From positions 62,001 through 126,000 of IMG/VR virus record IMGVR_UViG_3300037087_000760: a DNA stretch of 64,000 nt; one strand, given 5' to 3'. This document shows positions 37,198 to 46,226 of the stretch, piece after piece. The stretch comes from a virus. Both the position numbers and the translations under genes were made by a program. Within the stretch, counting starts at the first letter, position 1. Every line of letters begins with the position of its first letter. The notes under the pieces were generated by a model, which was not told the origin of the DNA, did no database searches, and worked only from the letters and a program-made list of their open reading frames with translations.

Positions 37198-38817
37198 ATG
37201 TCAAAGTTTAGAAAATCAGCAGTAAAGAACAACATCAATGGTTTTTACGAAAACCAAGTTGAAAACTTCATGGGTGGAGTATCATTCAATATTAACCCAT
37301 TGGATACATTAAGAATTGTAGCCGCTAGCTCAATTTTTGGTGAACCATCTTATTACAGGGATGGATTTCAGTCAAAAGCCTATATCAAAAATATAGATCA
37401 ATTGAGTAATACTGAATTCTCGTTCATATTTAAAGATACCAATTCAACTCTTGATGTGTTTACAAACGCCATTAAAAATTCTCTGGACTTTGATTTCAAG
37501 GCAACACTTGAACTTGCTTCGCGTTTAAGGAATGAATTCAACATGAGATTAAATCCTTCTGTTATCTTCATTTATGCTTGTGTTCATCCTAAGAGAGTTG
37601 AATTCAATAAGGAAAATCCGGGGTTCATGAGAGAGATTGGTAAGAAAATCATTCAGCGTCCTGATGATATGACCAATCAATTTGAATACTATACCTTTTT
37701 AAAGGGATCAGACTTAGGTTTACCATCCATAGTAAAGAGATTGTGGGCTGATGTTCTGGGTGGACTTACACCTTATCAAATTAACAAATACAAGGGTAAA
37801 TTAATAATTGACCTTGTTCGTCTTAGCCACGCCAAATCAGAAACTATCAATGAGTTGATGAAAACTGGAACTGTAAAAGTTACAGATACCGAAAAAACTT
37901 GGGAAAATTTAAGATCTCAGGGAAAAACATGGAAAGAAATTCTTGACACAATCAAGATTCCTCACATGGCCCTTTTGAGAAATCTTCGTGGAATATTCAG
38001 TGAAATTCAGGATCTTGACCTTGCCAAAAAAGTTTGTTCACAACTTAAAGGTGGTGTATTATATGGGAAACAATTTCCATTCAGATACTTATCAGCCTAC
38101 CGTGCTATTTCATCGGAGGTTAATCATTACCAGTTATTAAAAGATACTTTACAGGAATGTATTGATATCTCAGTAGCCAATTATCCGAAATTAAAGGGTA
38201 AGACTATTTGTTTATCTGATAATTCAGGATCTGCTTGGGGAGCTGTTCCATCCGAATATGGTTCTGTTAAGATTGCTTCAATCTCTAACTTATCATCCAT
38301 TATCACAGCCTTACAATCAGACGAAGGATATGTGGGATTATTTGGTGATAGTCTGGTTATTAAATCAGTTTCTAAGAGAAATGGTATCCTTGAACAATCT
38401 GAACAATTGGATAAAATTGGACCAGACCAAGATGATACTGGTGGTGGTGGAACTGAAAATGGTATTTGGATGTTCTTCAGAGATTCTATCTCTAACAAAA
38501 CTTCTTATGATAATATTTTCATTTATTCTGACCAACAGGCTGGACATGGTGGATTATATGGGACAAGTGAGGGACAAGAGGAATATCGTGATTATTCACT
38601 CGATAGTTATATTGATGTATTAAAACTTATTGATGAATATCGTAAGAAAGTTAATTCGAAAGTTAACATTTTTTCTATTCAATGTGCCGGATATGATAAT
38701 TCAGTAATTCCAGAGAACTATTACAGAACTACTATTTTGGGGTCGTGGACCGGTAAGGAATCTGTATATGCCCAAGAGTTAATTAAAATATGGAATGATG
38801 TAGAAAAAAGGAGTTAA
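37198..38817 (+). CDS. rsr: Ro60/TROVE-domain RNA-binding protein (Rsr-like, 539 aa)
   Basis: Full length for the family. The N-terminal 330 residues form the TROVE helical-repeat ring: YFTFLKGSD-like YYTFLKGSDLG, LVRLSHAKSETINELM, IPHMALLRNLRGIFSE, FPFRYLSAYRAI. The C-terminal VWA domain has a MIDAS-type LSDNSGSAWGAVP and GGGTENGIWMFF. Ro60 rings bind misfolded small RNAs in the cavity and Y RNAs on the outside; in Deinococcus a Y RNA tethers Ro60 to PNPase. Candidate Y RNAs lie immediately upstream. Likely role in infection: sorting or decay of structured RNAs such as tRNAs (inference). Confidence 0.92.
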   Translation: MSKFRKSAVKNNINGFYENQVENFMGGVSFNINPLDTLRIVAASSIFGEPSYYRDGFQSKAYIKNIDQLSNTEFSFIFKDTNSTLDVFTNAIKNSLDFDFKATLELASRLRNEFNMRLNPSVIFIYACVHPKRVEFNKENPGFMREIGKKIIQRPDDMTNQFEYYTFLKGSDLGLPSIVKRLWADVLGGLTPYQINKYKGKLIIDLVRLSHAKSETINELMKTGTVKVTDTEKTWENLRSQGKTWKEILDTIKIPHMALLRNLRGIFSEIQDLDLAKKVCSQLKGGVLYGKQFPFRYLSAYRAISSEVNHYQLLKDTLQECIDISVANYPKLKGKTICLSDNSGSAWGAVPSEYGSVKIASISNLSSIITALQSDEGYVGLFGDSLVIKSVSKRNGILEQSEQLDKIGPDQDDTGGGGTENGIWMFFRDSISNKTSYDNIFIYSDQQAGHGGLYGTSEGQEEYRDYSLDSYIDVLKLIDEYRKKVNSKVNIFSIQCAGYDNSVIPENYYRTTILGSWTGKESVYAQELIKIWNDVEKRS

Positions 38818-38871
38818 TTTCCTTTTTTCTATTTTTATAACCAAGTGATTGTTTTTTAATACTTTCTTCCT

Positions 38872-39705
38872 TCAAATAATCCAATTTTCCTCTAAAAATG
38901 TATTTAGTAAATATTTTTTTATGTATTTATTAATATTATTTTTATGAATCCATATCCTATTTTTTGATTGCTCTGACATCTTATTTCTCGTTTCCCTTGA
39001 CACATTTTTATTTTTATTAGATAATGACATTATTTTTTTATTTTCTTCTCTCATTTTTCTACCCAAATTAGCATTTTTTATAATATTAAAAGCTTCATCT
39101 GTTAAAATTCTTCCAAGTTTCCAACCATTTTCTAAATATTTATCTATCATTTCTTTTTTTACTAATTTATTAATAATGTTATTATGAATCCATTTTCTAC
39201 CAGTGGCATTGAACGTTATCCTCATGTTACCTAATTTCCATCCATTATTTAAATAACATTCTAATTCTTCTTTTTTGATATATAAGACATTTCCATTTTC
39301 ATTGTGTATCCATTTCTTATTATAACTTGGATTATTAATACCAGACATTTTTTCAGATACTTTCTTTTTACTTTTATCTGTATGTTTTTTATTAGAAAAA
39401 CCATTTTTATTTCCAGAACAATCCTTTCCTGTTGTATGAAAAGTAAATGGAGGTATAGAAAAATTCTTATTTAATTTATTATTAATGTATTTATTTATTA
39501 ACTCAGATTCATATAACATAGCTGAATTTCTATTATCAAATTCTCTTAATATTTTTTTAATTAATTTTCTTTTATCCACTATCCATGTTTTCATCGATCC
39601 TTTATATTTTACATCTTCTAATGGTTTACAATTACAACTTCGACTACCAATATAAAACTCATTAGTTTCTGGTAAAATTACTTTATATACATAATGTGAT
39701 TTCAT
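38872..39705 (-). mobile_element. GIY-YIG homing endonuclease with NUMOD-type repeats (277 aa)
   Basis: YVYKVILPETNEFYIGSRSC is the GIY-YIG core (YVY...YIG), followed by the catalytic Arg region KKILREFDN and a glutamate in LYESELINKY. The C-terminal part has NUMOD3-like KKHTDKSKKKVSEKMSG and repeated WIHNNIINKLVKKE / NGWKLG DNA-recognition units. Free-standing selfish gene, opposite in strand to Ro60; late-type ATATATAC upstream. Confidence 0.88.
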
Positions 39706-39827
39706 TCCAACTTCTTTTTTTACTGTATATATTAAACTAAAAAAAGGAAAAGAGGTTATTTATCCCAACAATAAAAGAAAAATAATCTTTATCATATTAA
39801 TATATAGTAGAAAACAACCAGTAAGAT

Positions 39828-40076
39828 ATGGAAGTATTAAAATTTAAAGAATTCAAACAATTGTTTGAAAAGAAAAAAGAAACAGAACCATCACTAAAAG
39901 CACCTAAAAAATGGTGGAAAAAAATGACTAAAGAAGTAAAAGATGGTAATTCATCTTATGATACTGAAACAGTCAATAGAACAGTTGGTAAAATCTGGTC
40001 AGAATTGAGTGACGATAAGAAATCTGAAATTCGTGGTAGAGAAGGAAAGACCTATGGAAAGGCCCCTGAAAAATAA
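39828..40076 (+). CDS. Small basic protein with capsid-targeting-like N terminus (82 aa)
   Basis: MEVLKFKEFKQLFEKKKETE leader, then KAPKKWWKKMTKEVKDG and KSEIRGREGKTYGKAPEK, a pattern seen in small virion-associated phage proteins. AATATATAG lies upstream (late-type). Confidence 0.75.
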   Translation: MEVLKFKEFKQLFEKKKETEPSLKAPKKWWKKMTKEVKDGNSSYDTETVNRTVGKIWSELSDDKKSEIRGREGKTYGKAPEK

Positions 40077-40086
40077 ATAATTTAAT

Positions 40087-40296
40087 ATGCCAACAGTAAA
40101 AAAAGGAGAGAAGAAAAAGAATTATATTTCAAGATGTATACCAATCGTAATGGGTGAGGGTAAACCTCAAAAAGAAGCAATTGGTAAATGTTATGGGTTG
40201 TACGATTATTTTAAAAAGAAGAAAAAGAAGAAAGGAAAGAAAAATGAATCTTTCGTTTTTCCTAAATTTTCTGATTTATATGATCTCCAGAAATAA
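40087..40296 (+). CDS. Small basic protein (69 aa)
   Basis: MPTVKKGEKKKNYISRCIPI, then GEGKPQKEAIGKCYGLYDYF and a poly-lysine stretch. The C terminus FVFPKFSDLYDLQ looks like the leader motif placed at the end. Follows the previous gene by 10 bases; both are likely virion or head-core proteins (inference). Confidence 0.7.
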   Translation: MPTVKKGEKKKNYISRCIPIVMGEGKPQKEAIGKCYGLYDYFKKKKKKKGKKNESFVFPKFSDLYDLQK

Positions 40297-40483
40297 TTTT
40301 ATATACCCCGTTTTCATCAAACATTTCAGGATATTCTTTCTTAAAAGCTTCATTACATTCTTCCTCATATTGGAATAAAGAATCTCCAGATGGTTGTTGT
40401 TCTTGTGGTATGATAGAATGGTTATCAGCTTTCAATACTGGAGTATTACACGGTACACAAGTAACCACCAAACAATGTGTCAT
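40262..40483 (-). CDS. Hypothetical protein (73 aa)
   Basis: MTHCLVVTCVPCNTPVLKAD with three Cys near the start, then an acidic helix. Its end overlaps the end of the previous gene by 35 bases on the opposite strand; its start overlaps the next upstream gene by 4 bases. Confidence 0.7.
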   Translation of the reverse strand: MTHCLVVTCVPCNTPVLKADNHSIIPQEQQPSGDSLFQYEEECNEAFKKEYPEMFDENGVYKIISGDHINQKI

Positions 40484-41085
40484 TTTTTATTATCTATTTG
40501 TTTTTGAATTTTAGCAGCTTCTTCATAATTTTCTACATCAATAGCTTCCTGAAGCTTTATTTTTAAATCATCAATAGTTAAATCTGCGGTGGCTTCATCC
40601 CAAATATCCATCGTCATAGGATAAGATAAATTCATTCCTTGTTCTTTGAGTTCTTTAAAAAATGATTCCTTGGGATTAACACCATTTTCTTTCATTTTTG
40701 ATATCTCAAAAAATTTCTCAATATACATTCTCTGTTCTACTGTTTTTCTGAATAAATCTCTTACTTCCTGAGGTACTTCTGGAAGTCTATTTAGAATGGA
40801 AAAAGTAGGTGTTACCATACAAAGACTAACATCCATGTGTTTTAATTCTTCTTCTAATCTTTCCTCTAAATCCATTTTCAACACTCTATCATATAGCTCT
40901 TTGTTGTAAATTATTTCTTCCCTTCTAAAAAAATAAGAATAAAACCATGAGATATCATTTATTGGAAAATCATCATCCAGAGATTCACTATTTCTGAGTA
41001 ACCATATAAACTTCTCGACCATTTTTTCATGCTTGAGAAGTGCTTTTTCATATGATAGATTTATCAAGCTAATATTATCGTTCAT
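40480..41085 (-). CDS. Hypothetical protein with C-terminal UVR-like motif (201 aa)
   Basis: Mostly helical; the last 30 residues KIKLQEAIDVENYEEAAKIQ resemble the UVR motif (protein-protein contact in UvrB/UvrC and Clp adaptors). Overlaps the HD gene by 1 base. Confidence 0.75.
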   Translation of the reverse strand: MNDNISLINLSYEKALLKHEKMVEKFIWLLRNSESLDDDFPINDISWFYSYFFRREEIIYNKELYDRVLKMDLEERLEEELKHMDVSLCMVTPTFSILNRLPEVPQEVRDLFRKTVEQRMYIEKFFEISKMKENGVNPKESFFKELKEQGMNLSYPMTMDIWDEATADLTIDDLKIKLQEAIDVENYEEAAKIQKQIDNKK

Positions 41086-41759
41086 TATTTTGATTTCATT
41101 ATTTTATCCATCTGTTCAATATGTTGAATTAATCTATTGAGATTTTTTTCATTCTCCATATGATCAGGAATACTTAGCCTCAAAAATTTTATTCTTCTTT
41201 CTTTATATTGTTCCCATCCAGCAAATTCATATTCTTTATATATTTGTTCTTCCCATTTCAATAAATCCTTGAAACTTCTATCAAGAATTGAGCAATCTAT
41301 ATCATTAAAAACTGAAATCAATTCATGAATCTTATCATGGCTCTTTGTAGCTAATATAATTTTCTTGGATTTTTCGATTATAGATTCAACCTTTTCTTTT
41401 TCCTCTATTGAGGAAATATCAGTATAATCATCCAGAAGTTCAACACATCTTTCTTCATTATCCTTTCTCTTTGGGTCATAAATTATATCATGAAACACAC
41501 CAGAGATAACCATTGATACTAAATCTTCTAAATTTTGAAAAGAAGTCCCAAAAATCTGTCGTAAGACATCGTTTAAGTGATTAGTCGTATGGAAGTGTCG
41601 TTGTGGTTCTGAATATCTCCTACGCACCTCAGATTCGGTTATATTGATACCAAATTGATTGATTAGGTGAACAGCCATTGAAATATAAACTTTCTCTGGA
41701 TCTTTTCCATTAAATATACCGTATAAACTCGATAACATCAACTTTATTGGTTTTTTCAT
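41085..41759 (-). CDS. HD-superfamily phosphohydrolase-like protein (224 aa)
   Basis: YSEPQRHFHTTNHLNDVL and GVFHDIIYDPKRKDNEERCV match the predicted metal-dependent HD family (H...HD...DNE). Related enzymes hydrolyse nucleotides or pyrophosphate. Coupled to its neighbours by overlaps. Confidence 0.8.
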   Translation of the reverse strand: MKKPIKLMLSSLYGIFNGKDPEKVYISMAVHLINQFGINITESEVRRRYSEPQRHFHTTNHLNDVLRQIFGTSFQNLEDLVSMVISGVFHDIIYDPKRKDNEERCVELLDDYTDISSIEEKEKVESIIEKSKKIILATKSHDKIHELISVFNDIDCSILDRSFKDLLKWEEQIYKEYEFAGWEQYKERRIKFLRLSIPDHMENEKNLNRLIQHIEQMDKIMKSK

Positions 41760-42169
41760 AATACTACTAAACTTAATTTTTCTTTTTTTATCATTTTCTT
41801 CGCTTCGTCAAATGATAAATATTTAATCTCCTTTTTATCATAAGGCCAATGTGAATGATGAAATACACGATAACAACGATAATAAATTATATCTTCTTTT
41901 TTTAAATTCATATCACTTATATGAGGACTATATTGAATTAAAGTCCATAAATTATGTCTGATTAAACAATCTAAATGTGGGAAATATAATTTACAATATA
42001 AATCATATGGATGAATTTTTTCGAAACCATCTTTTTCTTCTTTACTTAATTCTATTTTTATAGATTCACTAAAGTCAATAGCACCAGAACATTCAAATTC
42101 TAATGAATCCTGAATTGGAATCCATAATTTTCCTTTTTCTGAATTATCTACAATTAATACATTTTTCAT
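41756..42169 (-). CDS. Hypothetical protein (137 aa)
   Basis: MKNVLIVDNSEKGKLWIPIQ; contains YYRCYRVFHHSHWPYDKKEI. No family recognised. 4-base overlap with smpB. Confidence 0.8.
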   Translation of the reverse strand: MKNVLIVDNSEKGKLWIPIQDSLEFECSGAIDFSESIKIELSKEEKDGFEKIHPYDLYCKLYFPHLDCLIRHNLWTLIQYSPHISDMNLKKEDIIYYRCYRVFHHSHWPYDKKEIKYLSFDEAKKMIKKEKLSLVVL

Positions 42170-42627
42170 CTTCCTAATGTTTTTTTCATATCCCTATCAC
42201 TATCTTTCTCTTTTATTTTATCTTTCTTATCATACTGCTTCTTACCTTTTGCTAAACCGATATTTAGTTTTATGATACCTTTATCATTAGTTTGTATAGC
42301 CAATGGGACTATTGTTATACCATCAATTTCAAATTGTTTTTGAAATTTCAATAATTGTTTTTTAGTCAATAAGAGTTTTTTATCTCTCTTTGGATCATGA
42401 GATACATATCCAGATTGTTCATATTCAGATATATGAAGATTCTTAATCCACATTTCACCATTGATGAAAAAACAATAAGAATCAGTGAAATTAACTTTCT
42501 GTTGTCTTACAGATTTTACCTCCGTTCCTGTTAAAACAACACCAGCTAATTCAGTATCAAGTATTTCGTAATTAAAATACGCTTTTTTATTTTTTAATAT
42601 CAGTTTATTATTGGTTTCTTTTTTCAT
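42166..42627 (-). CDS. smpB: SmpB, tmRNA-binding protein (153 aa)
   Basis: Covers the SmpB fold end to end: NKKAYFNYEILDTELAGVVL, TGTEVKSVRQQKVNFTDSYC, GEMWIKNLHISEYEQSGYVS, HDPKRDKKLLLTKKQL, IGLAKGKKQYDKKDKIKEKD and a basic tail. SmpB binds tmRNA and places it in the decoding centre of stalled ribosomes. Length is typical. A phage copy suggests either a phage tmRNA (candidate at 7991-8449) or control of host rescue. Confidence 0.93.
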   Translation of the reverse strand: MKKETNNKLILKNKKAYFNYEILDTELAGVVLTGTEVKSVRQQKVNFTDSYCFFINGEMWIKNLHISEYEQSGYVSHDPKRDKKLLLTKKQLLKFQKQFEIDGITIVPLAIQTNDKGIIKLNIGLAKGKKQYDKKDKIKEKDSDRDMKKTLGR

Positions 42628-43000
42628 TGGTTTGGTTTAATATAATGTCAGCATCTTTTGAATCCTTGTCTGTTATAGTTTCCTTTTTTTCATCAAAAAT
42701 TTTTCCCAATAACTTAATCAAAATCCTAATATCCTTTGGATTTCTGAAATATTGATGTGTATCGAATATGAGAGATCTTTTATTCTCTTTATCATGAACA
42801 TCAATTTCAACATCAGTATGAATCTTACTATGTCTATGAACAAGAAGATCTATATCATATTGTTCATCAGAAAATTTAAACACATATCTATTGTTTAAAA
42901 ATTGATAATCATATGAACAATCAACTTTCTCTGGATGATTAATAATCTTGTTATTGATTATCCTTATTAACTTCATTTTTTGATCCTCTGTAAATCTCAT
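42608..43000 (-). CDS. Hypothetical protein (130 aa)
   Basis: MRFTEDQKMKLIRIINNKII; beta-rich middle with YDIDLLVHRHSKIHTDVEID. Stop overlaps smpB by 20 bases. Function unknown. Confidence 0.75.
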   Translation of the reverse strand: MRFTEDQKMKLIRIINNKIINHPEKVDCSYDYQFLNNRYVFKFSDEQYDIDLLVHRHSKIHTDVEIDVHDKENKRSLIFDTHQYFRNPKDIRILIKLLGKIFDEKKETITDKDSKDADIILNQTNEKRNQ

Positions 43001-43034
43001 ATTTTCAAGGTGTTAATTCTAATGTTGAAAGATT

Positions 43035-43070
43035 ATGATATATAATATAATATAATATAATATAATATTA
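43035..43070. repeat. AATAT tandem repeat
   Basis: About six copies of the 5-base unit TATAA/AATAT between two genes. It also supplies late-promoter-like sequence on either strand. Confidence 0.7.
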
Positions 43071-43078
43071 TAAACTTA

Positions 43079-43504
43079 TTATTTGTTATATACTTTCCAT
43101 TTATTATTTACATAATTGGGTTTTTCTGAGCATTTTTCACAAATGGTAGAAATCCATCCAGTGCTTGTTTTTCCGACATTTTCCATACTTCCACAATCTT
43201 CACAGGTAATTTCTGACAATTGTTCCGATTCTCTTATCAAGTCAGAAGTATGAGAATCACCCCCACTGAAATAAAAACATAAATCTCCAAATTTTTCTTT
43301 TACCTGAAGAGCCACAACTTGTTCAATATGAATATTCTTATCCAGATAAGATTGGATCTCATAACATAAATTATCGAGAATGGTAAACCAACCATCCCCA
43401 CATTCGAATCCCCAATACATACAGGATTCGTTCATACCCCAACTTCTTTGTATGAATATTTTGGGATATTTTTTCACCAAAAAATCATCATTCTCTTTTT
43501 TCAT
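43079..43504 (-). CDS. Hypothetical zinc-finger protein (141 aa)
   Basis: N-terminal IFIQRSWGMNESCMYWGFEC, and a C-terminal ITCEDCGSMENVGKTSTGW then ICEKCSEKP: two CxxC pairs forming a zinc ribbon. Overlaps the upstream gene by 4 bases. Confidence 0.8.
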   Translation of the reverse strand: MKKENDDFLVKKYPKIFIQRSWGMNESCMYWGFECGDGWFTILDNLCYEIQSYLDKNIHIEQVVALQVKEKFGDLCFYFSGGDSHTSDLIRESEQLSEITCEDCGSMENVGKTSTGWISTICEKCSEKPNYVNNKWKVYNK

Positions 43505-43725
43505 AATACTTTCAGATGTATTTCATATCCTACTAAATGAGAATAGGGATATTGAATCATTTTTTTACTTTCTTCATCTAATTCGATGATGTATCCTTTA
43601 CCAATGACAGCTGATCCTGTATTAGCCAGACCACAAATTTTACCTGTCATTATGATAGATTTTTCACTCTTTGGATACGGATTATATTCAACCCTTGTTC
43701 CTTGTTCTAAATCTTTCTCTTCCAT
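43501..43725 (-). CDS. Hypothetical protein (74 aa)
   Basis: Contains LEQGTRVEYNPYPKSEKSII and GKGYIIELDEESKKM, a small KOW/SH3-like barrel composition. Function unknown. Confidence 0.75.
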   Translation of the reverse strand: MEEKDLEQGTRVEYNPYPKSEKSIIMTGKICGLANTGSAVIGKGYIIELDEESKKMIQYPYSHLVGYEIHLKVL

Positions 43726-43739
43726 GTGTTTTTTATTGA

Positions 43740-44315
43740 TTATATCTTTTTTATAAATATAAGTTTCTTGTTTTCTCCTGTTGGTTTAACAAATAGTCCT
43801 TTTAATTCTTCTTTACTATTCCATTTCATTGATGATGATTTATGAGATGGAAGTCCACTCGTTTCTCCAATCAAAGTCCAATTATCGGCTTTGTAGACAG
43901 CTCCATTATTTCCACCAGCCACAAAAGTTAGAATGTATTTCAGATCATCATCATATTTCTTTTTCCATTCGATAGGGGCTAATCTTCTTAATTCCTTTAA
44001 TATCTGAGTTCCAGCGTTCTTTATATGTTTAATCATACAGAATCTCCAGTTATTAGAGAAAGTGTTGAAATTATCTTTATATTCGTTTTTAGACATATTT
44101 ACGAAGGTTAGAATATCTTTAGGTGGTGGATAAACAGAAGATCCAATTCCAATCATTCCTATCGGGTAAGGATTGTTTAGTTCATATATCAACCAATCTA
44201 TTCTACGACCAACTGAAGCATTACTTGCAACATAACTGTGATGTTGTTCTATAATGTTCTTAACAATTATTTTTTGCTCTTGTGAAACGACCAATTCTAA
44301 CTGTATTTTTGTCAT
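43740..44315 (-). CDS. Hypothetical protein, possibly Mom/DUF4338-like (191 aa)
   Basis: EQHHSYVASNASVGRRIDWL, then IYELNNPYPIGMIGIGSSVY resemble the start of DUF4338/Mom-type acyltransferase folds, which modify DNA bases or act in defence-related operons. The similarity is weak and from pattern only. Early-type promoter upstream. Confidence 0.55.
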   Translation of the reverse strand: MTKIQLELVVSQEQKIIVKNIIEQHHSYVASNASVGRRIDWLIYELNNPYPIGMIGIGSSVYPPPKDILTFVNMSKNEYKDNFNTFSNNWRFCMIKHIKNAGTQILKELRRLAPIEWKKKYDDDLKYILTFVAGGNNGAVYKADNWTLIGETSGLPSHKSSSMKWNSKEELKGLFVKPTGENKKLIFIKKI

Positions 44316-44319
44316 GTCA

Positions 44320-44350
44320 TAAAGGTATGAAAAAATATTGATAAAAAAAA
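44320..44350 (-). promoter_or_regulatory. Early-type promoter
   Basis: Minus strand: TTTTTTTTATC, 12 bases, TACCTTTA; 5 bases before the start of 43740-44315. Confidence 0.6.
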
Positions 44351-44365
44351 GTTAATCATCCTGAA

Positions 44366-44397
44366 TTTTTTATTTTCAATTATTTTTCTTATCTTTG
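44366..44397 (+). promoter_or_regulatory. Early-type promoter
   Basis: TTTTTTATTTTC, 12 bases, TATCTTTG; divergent from the previous promoter. Confidence 0.65.
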
Positions 44398-44431
44398 GTC
44401 AAATCATAATTATGAAGTTAAGATTTCTAAT

Positions 44432-45313
44432 ATGAAATTAACATTTTTTCATTATATATTCCACGATAAGGATAATTATCACAAAGATGATAATTTGAAA
44501 GGACGATGGGAAAAATATAAATATATTCTGGGATATCTCAGGAAAGAATCTTTCCCTCTTTTGAAAGATAAGTTCATTTACTTCATGAAGTATAAAAAAC
44601 TTACCACTTTGAAAAGATTCACAATAATAGCTGTCATTGGAATTATGATATATTTCAGTAGTTATTATGGTGGAAAGTCTGTTGTAAATTATGTCAATTC
44701 GAAATTTAAACTTCATATGTTTGAAAAATCAGTGAAATATATTCCGAAGATTGATGAATATGTTCCAGATACTATTTCACTCGAAAGAAGAATCAAGGAT
44801 TTATCATTGTCACTATCATTAAGTCCTGAACAAATCAATAAAAAGTTCACTTTCATAACAGTTTATAGTGTTGATAGTACAAAGACATTAAAAAAGTTCC
44901 TTGAAAGATTGGGAGAGATCGAATCCAGAAATCAGTATGATTGTAGAAGGCAGGGATCTCAATATTTGGGAAGATGGCAAATGGGTGATCAAGCAAGGCG
45001 TATTATTGGATTCGGAAATATAAGTTATGAGAAATTCTTACATACACCAGAGATACAAGATGCTGCCGTTGTACTACTGTTGAAGTATAATTACAATTAT
45101 ATGAGGCCATATTTAAAAAGATACAATAATCGAATCATAAGGGGTTATCACCTAACTACAAGTGGAATGTTAGCAATGGCTCATAATGTAGGTGCGGATG
45201 CTGTTATAGGTTTTCTAAATAGTGCCTGTTCTAATGTACCTCATGATGGAAATGGTTCTTCTGATAGATTTCTTATTTTAGGAAATTACGAACTATCCAG
45301 TTTAGAAAAATAA
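44432..45313 (+). CDS. Membrane-anchored lytic transglycosylase-like protein (293 aa)
   Basis: One span near residues 60-80 (FTIIAVIGIMIYFSSYYGG), then a periplasmic C-terminal SLT-like domain: GEIESRNQYDCRRQGSQYLG then RWQMGD, with the catalytic Glu in the E-S element and the GxxQ-like core, and HLTTSGMLAMAHNVG. Such enzymes cleave peptidoglycan for DNA entry or lysis; no holin is recognised nearby. Confidence 0.75.
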   Translation: MKLTFFHYIFHDKDNYHKDDNLKGRWEKYKYILGYLRKESFPLLKDKFIYFMKYKKLTTLKRFTIIAVIGIMIYFSSYYGGKSVVNYVNSKFKLHMFEKSVKYIPKIDEYVPDTISLERRIKDLSLSLSLSPEQINKKFTFITVYSVDSTKTLKKFLERLGEIESRNQYDCRRQGSQYLGRWQMGDQARRIIGFGNISYEKFLHTPEIQDAAVVLLLKYNYNYMRPYLKRYNNRIIRGYHLTTSGMLAMAHNVGADAVIGFLNSACSNVPHDGNGSSDRFLILGNYELSSLEK

Positions 45314-45363
45314 CTTTATTAAACAATAGATAGCTTTTTTCTCTATAAATAAGAAAAAAGACT

Positions 45364-45711
45364 ATGGACTATAATATGGATTCAACAGCTAATGTTGAAA
45401 TAAATGTTGATTATAAAAAAGAAATAAAAAAGTTAGAATCATTAAGAATTAATTCAGATAATGAATTTAATTCTATAATTGATGATATAATCAAAGAATG
45501 TAAGATATTAGATAAGATTTCTAATGATCTGAAAACCAATAAAGATAATAATTTTGACCAGTTTGAATATAAGTATGAAATTGGTAATCAATTTATAGGT
45601 ACTCATGTAGAATATTGGAATACTATGGGAAATCAAGGATGGGAAATGGTTCATTATGAACCACCAAGAGAGGGTGGATGTATAATTTGGAAAAGAAAAA
45701 TTGTGAAATGA
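45364..45711 (+). CDS. Hypothetical protein (115 aa)
   Basis: Acidic helical first half; second half HVEYWNTMGNQGWEMVHYEP resembles DUF4177-like small domains. CTATAAATAAG upstream contains TATAAATA, the T4-type late promoter. ATGA overlap with the next gene. Confidence 0.75.
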   Translation: MDYNMDSTANVEINVDYKKEIKKLESLRINSDNEFNSIIDDIIKECKILDKISNDLKTNKDNNFDQFEYKYEIGNQFIGTHVEYWNTMGNQGWEMVHYEPPREGGCIIWKRKIVK

Positions 45712-46214
45712 AAAAGTTATTATTTATATTTTGTTTACTGTGTATGCCGATTGTTTTCGGTAGTTCGATGATGTCCCCGTCTCCATTATTTGAAACTTAT
45801 ATTGGTTCTACGAAGAACCAAATCATTGATGACTTAAGAGATAAATCTGAAAAATTTACTATTTCCGATAGAATACAAGTTAGGGTTGATAGTTTAAATC
45901 GTTGGTTGATTAATGACAATTATTACACTTACTTTTTCGATTTTGATGATGGAAGTAAATTAGCTGCCTCTTTTTCTAATCGTACAAATCTCTGTACAAA
46001 TTACTTATATGATTTTACAGATTGTGATTACAGAGATGATATTTTTCTTTTTAATGAAGCATTTGAAAGAATGGATAGTTTGACTTGGTATGAATCCGAT
46101 AGTAAGTCTGTCATAAAATTATTTATAACTGGTTATAGAGGTGGTTATTCTTTATATGCTTACAAGAAACAGTCTGATCCATTTATTGATATAAAAACAA
46201 CCATAAAAAAATAA
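45708..46214 (+). CDS. Exported protein with signal peptide (168 aa)
   Basis: Start at the ATG overlapping the previous TGA: MKKLLFIFCLLCMPIVFGSS is a typical Sec signal peptide. The mature part (FETYIGSTKNQIIDDLRDKS) is unassigned. Acts outside the cytoplasmic membrane, perhaps in envelope modification or exclusion (inference). Confidence 0.75.
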   Translation: MKKLLFIFCLLCMPIVFGSSMMSPSPLFETYIGSTKNQIIDDLRDKSEKFTISDRIQVRVDSLNRWLINDNYYTYFFDFDDGSKLAASFSNRTNLCTNYLYDFTDCDYRDDIFLFNEAFERMDSLTWYESDSKSVIKLFITGYRGGYSLYAYKKQSDPFIDIKTTIKK

Positions 46215-46226
46215 TATATAAGATAC

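Noticed and set aside
43035-43070. CRISPR array or origin iterons in the AATAT repeat
   Set aside because: Units are 5 bases and adjacent with no spacers; a simple low-complexity repeat.
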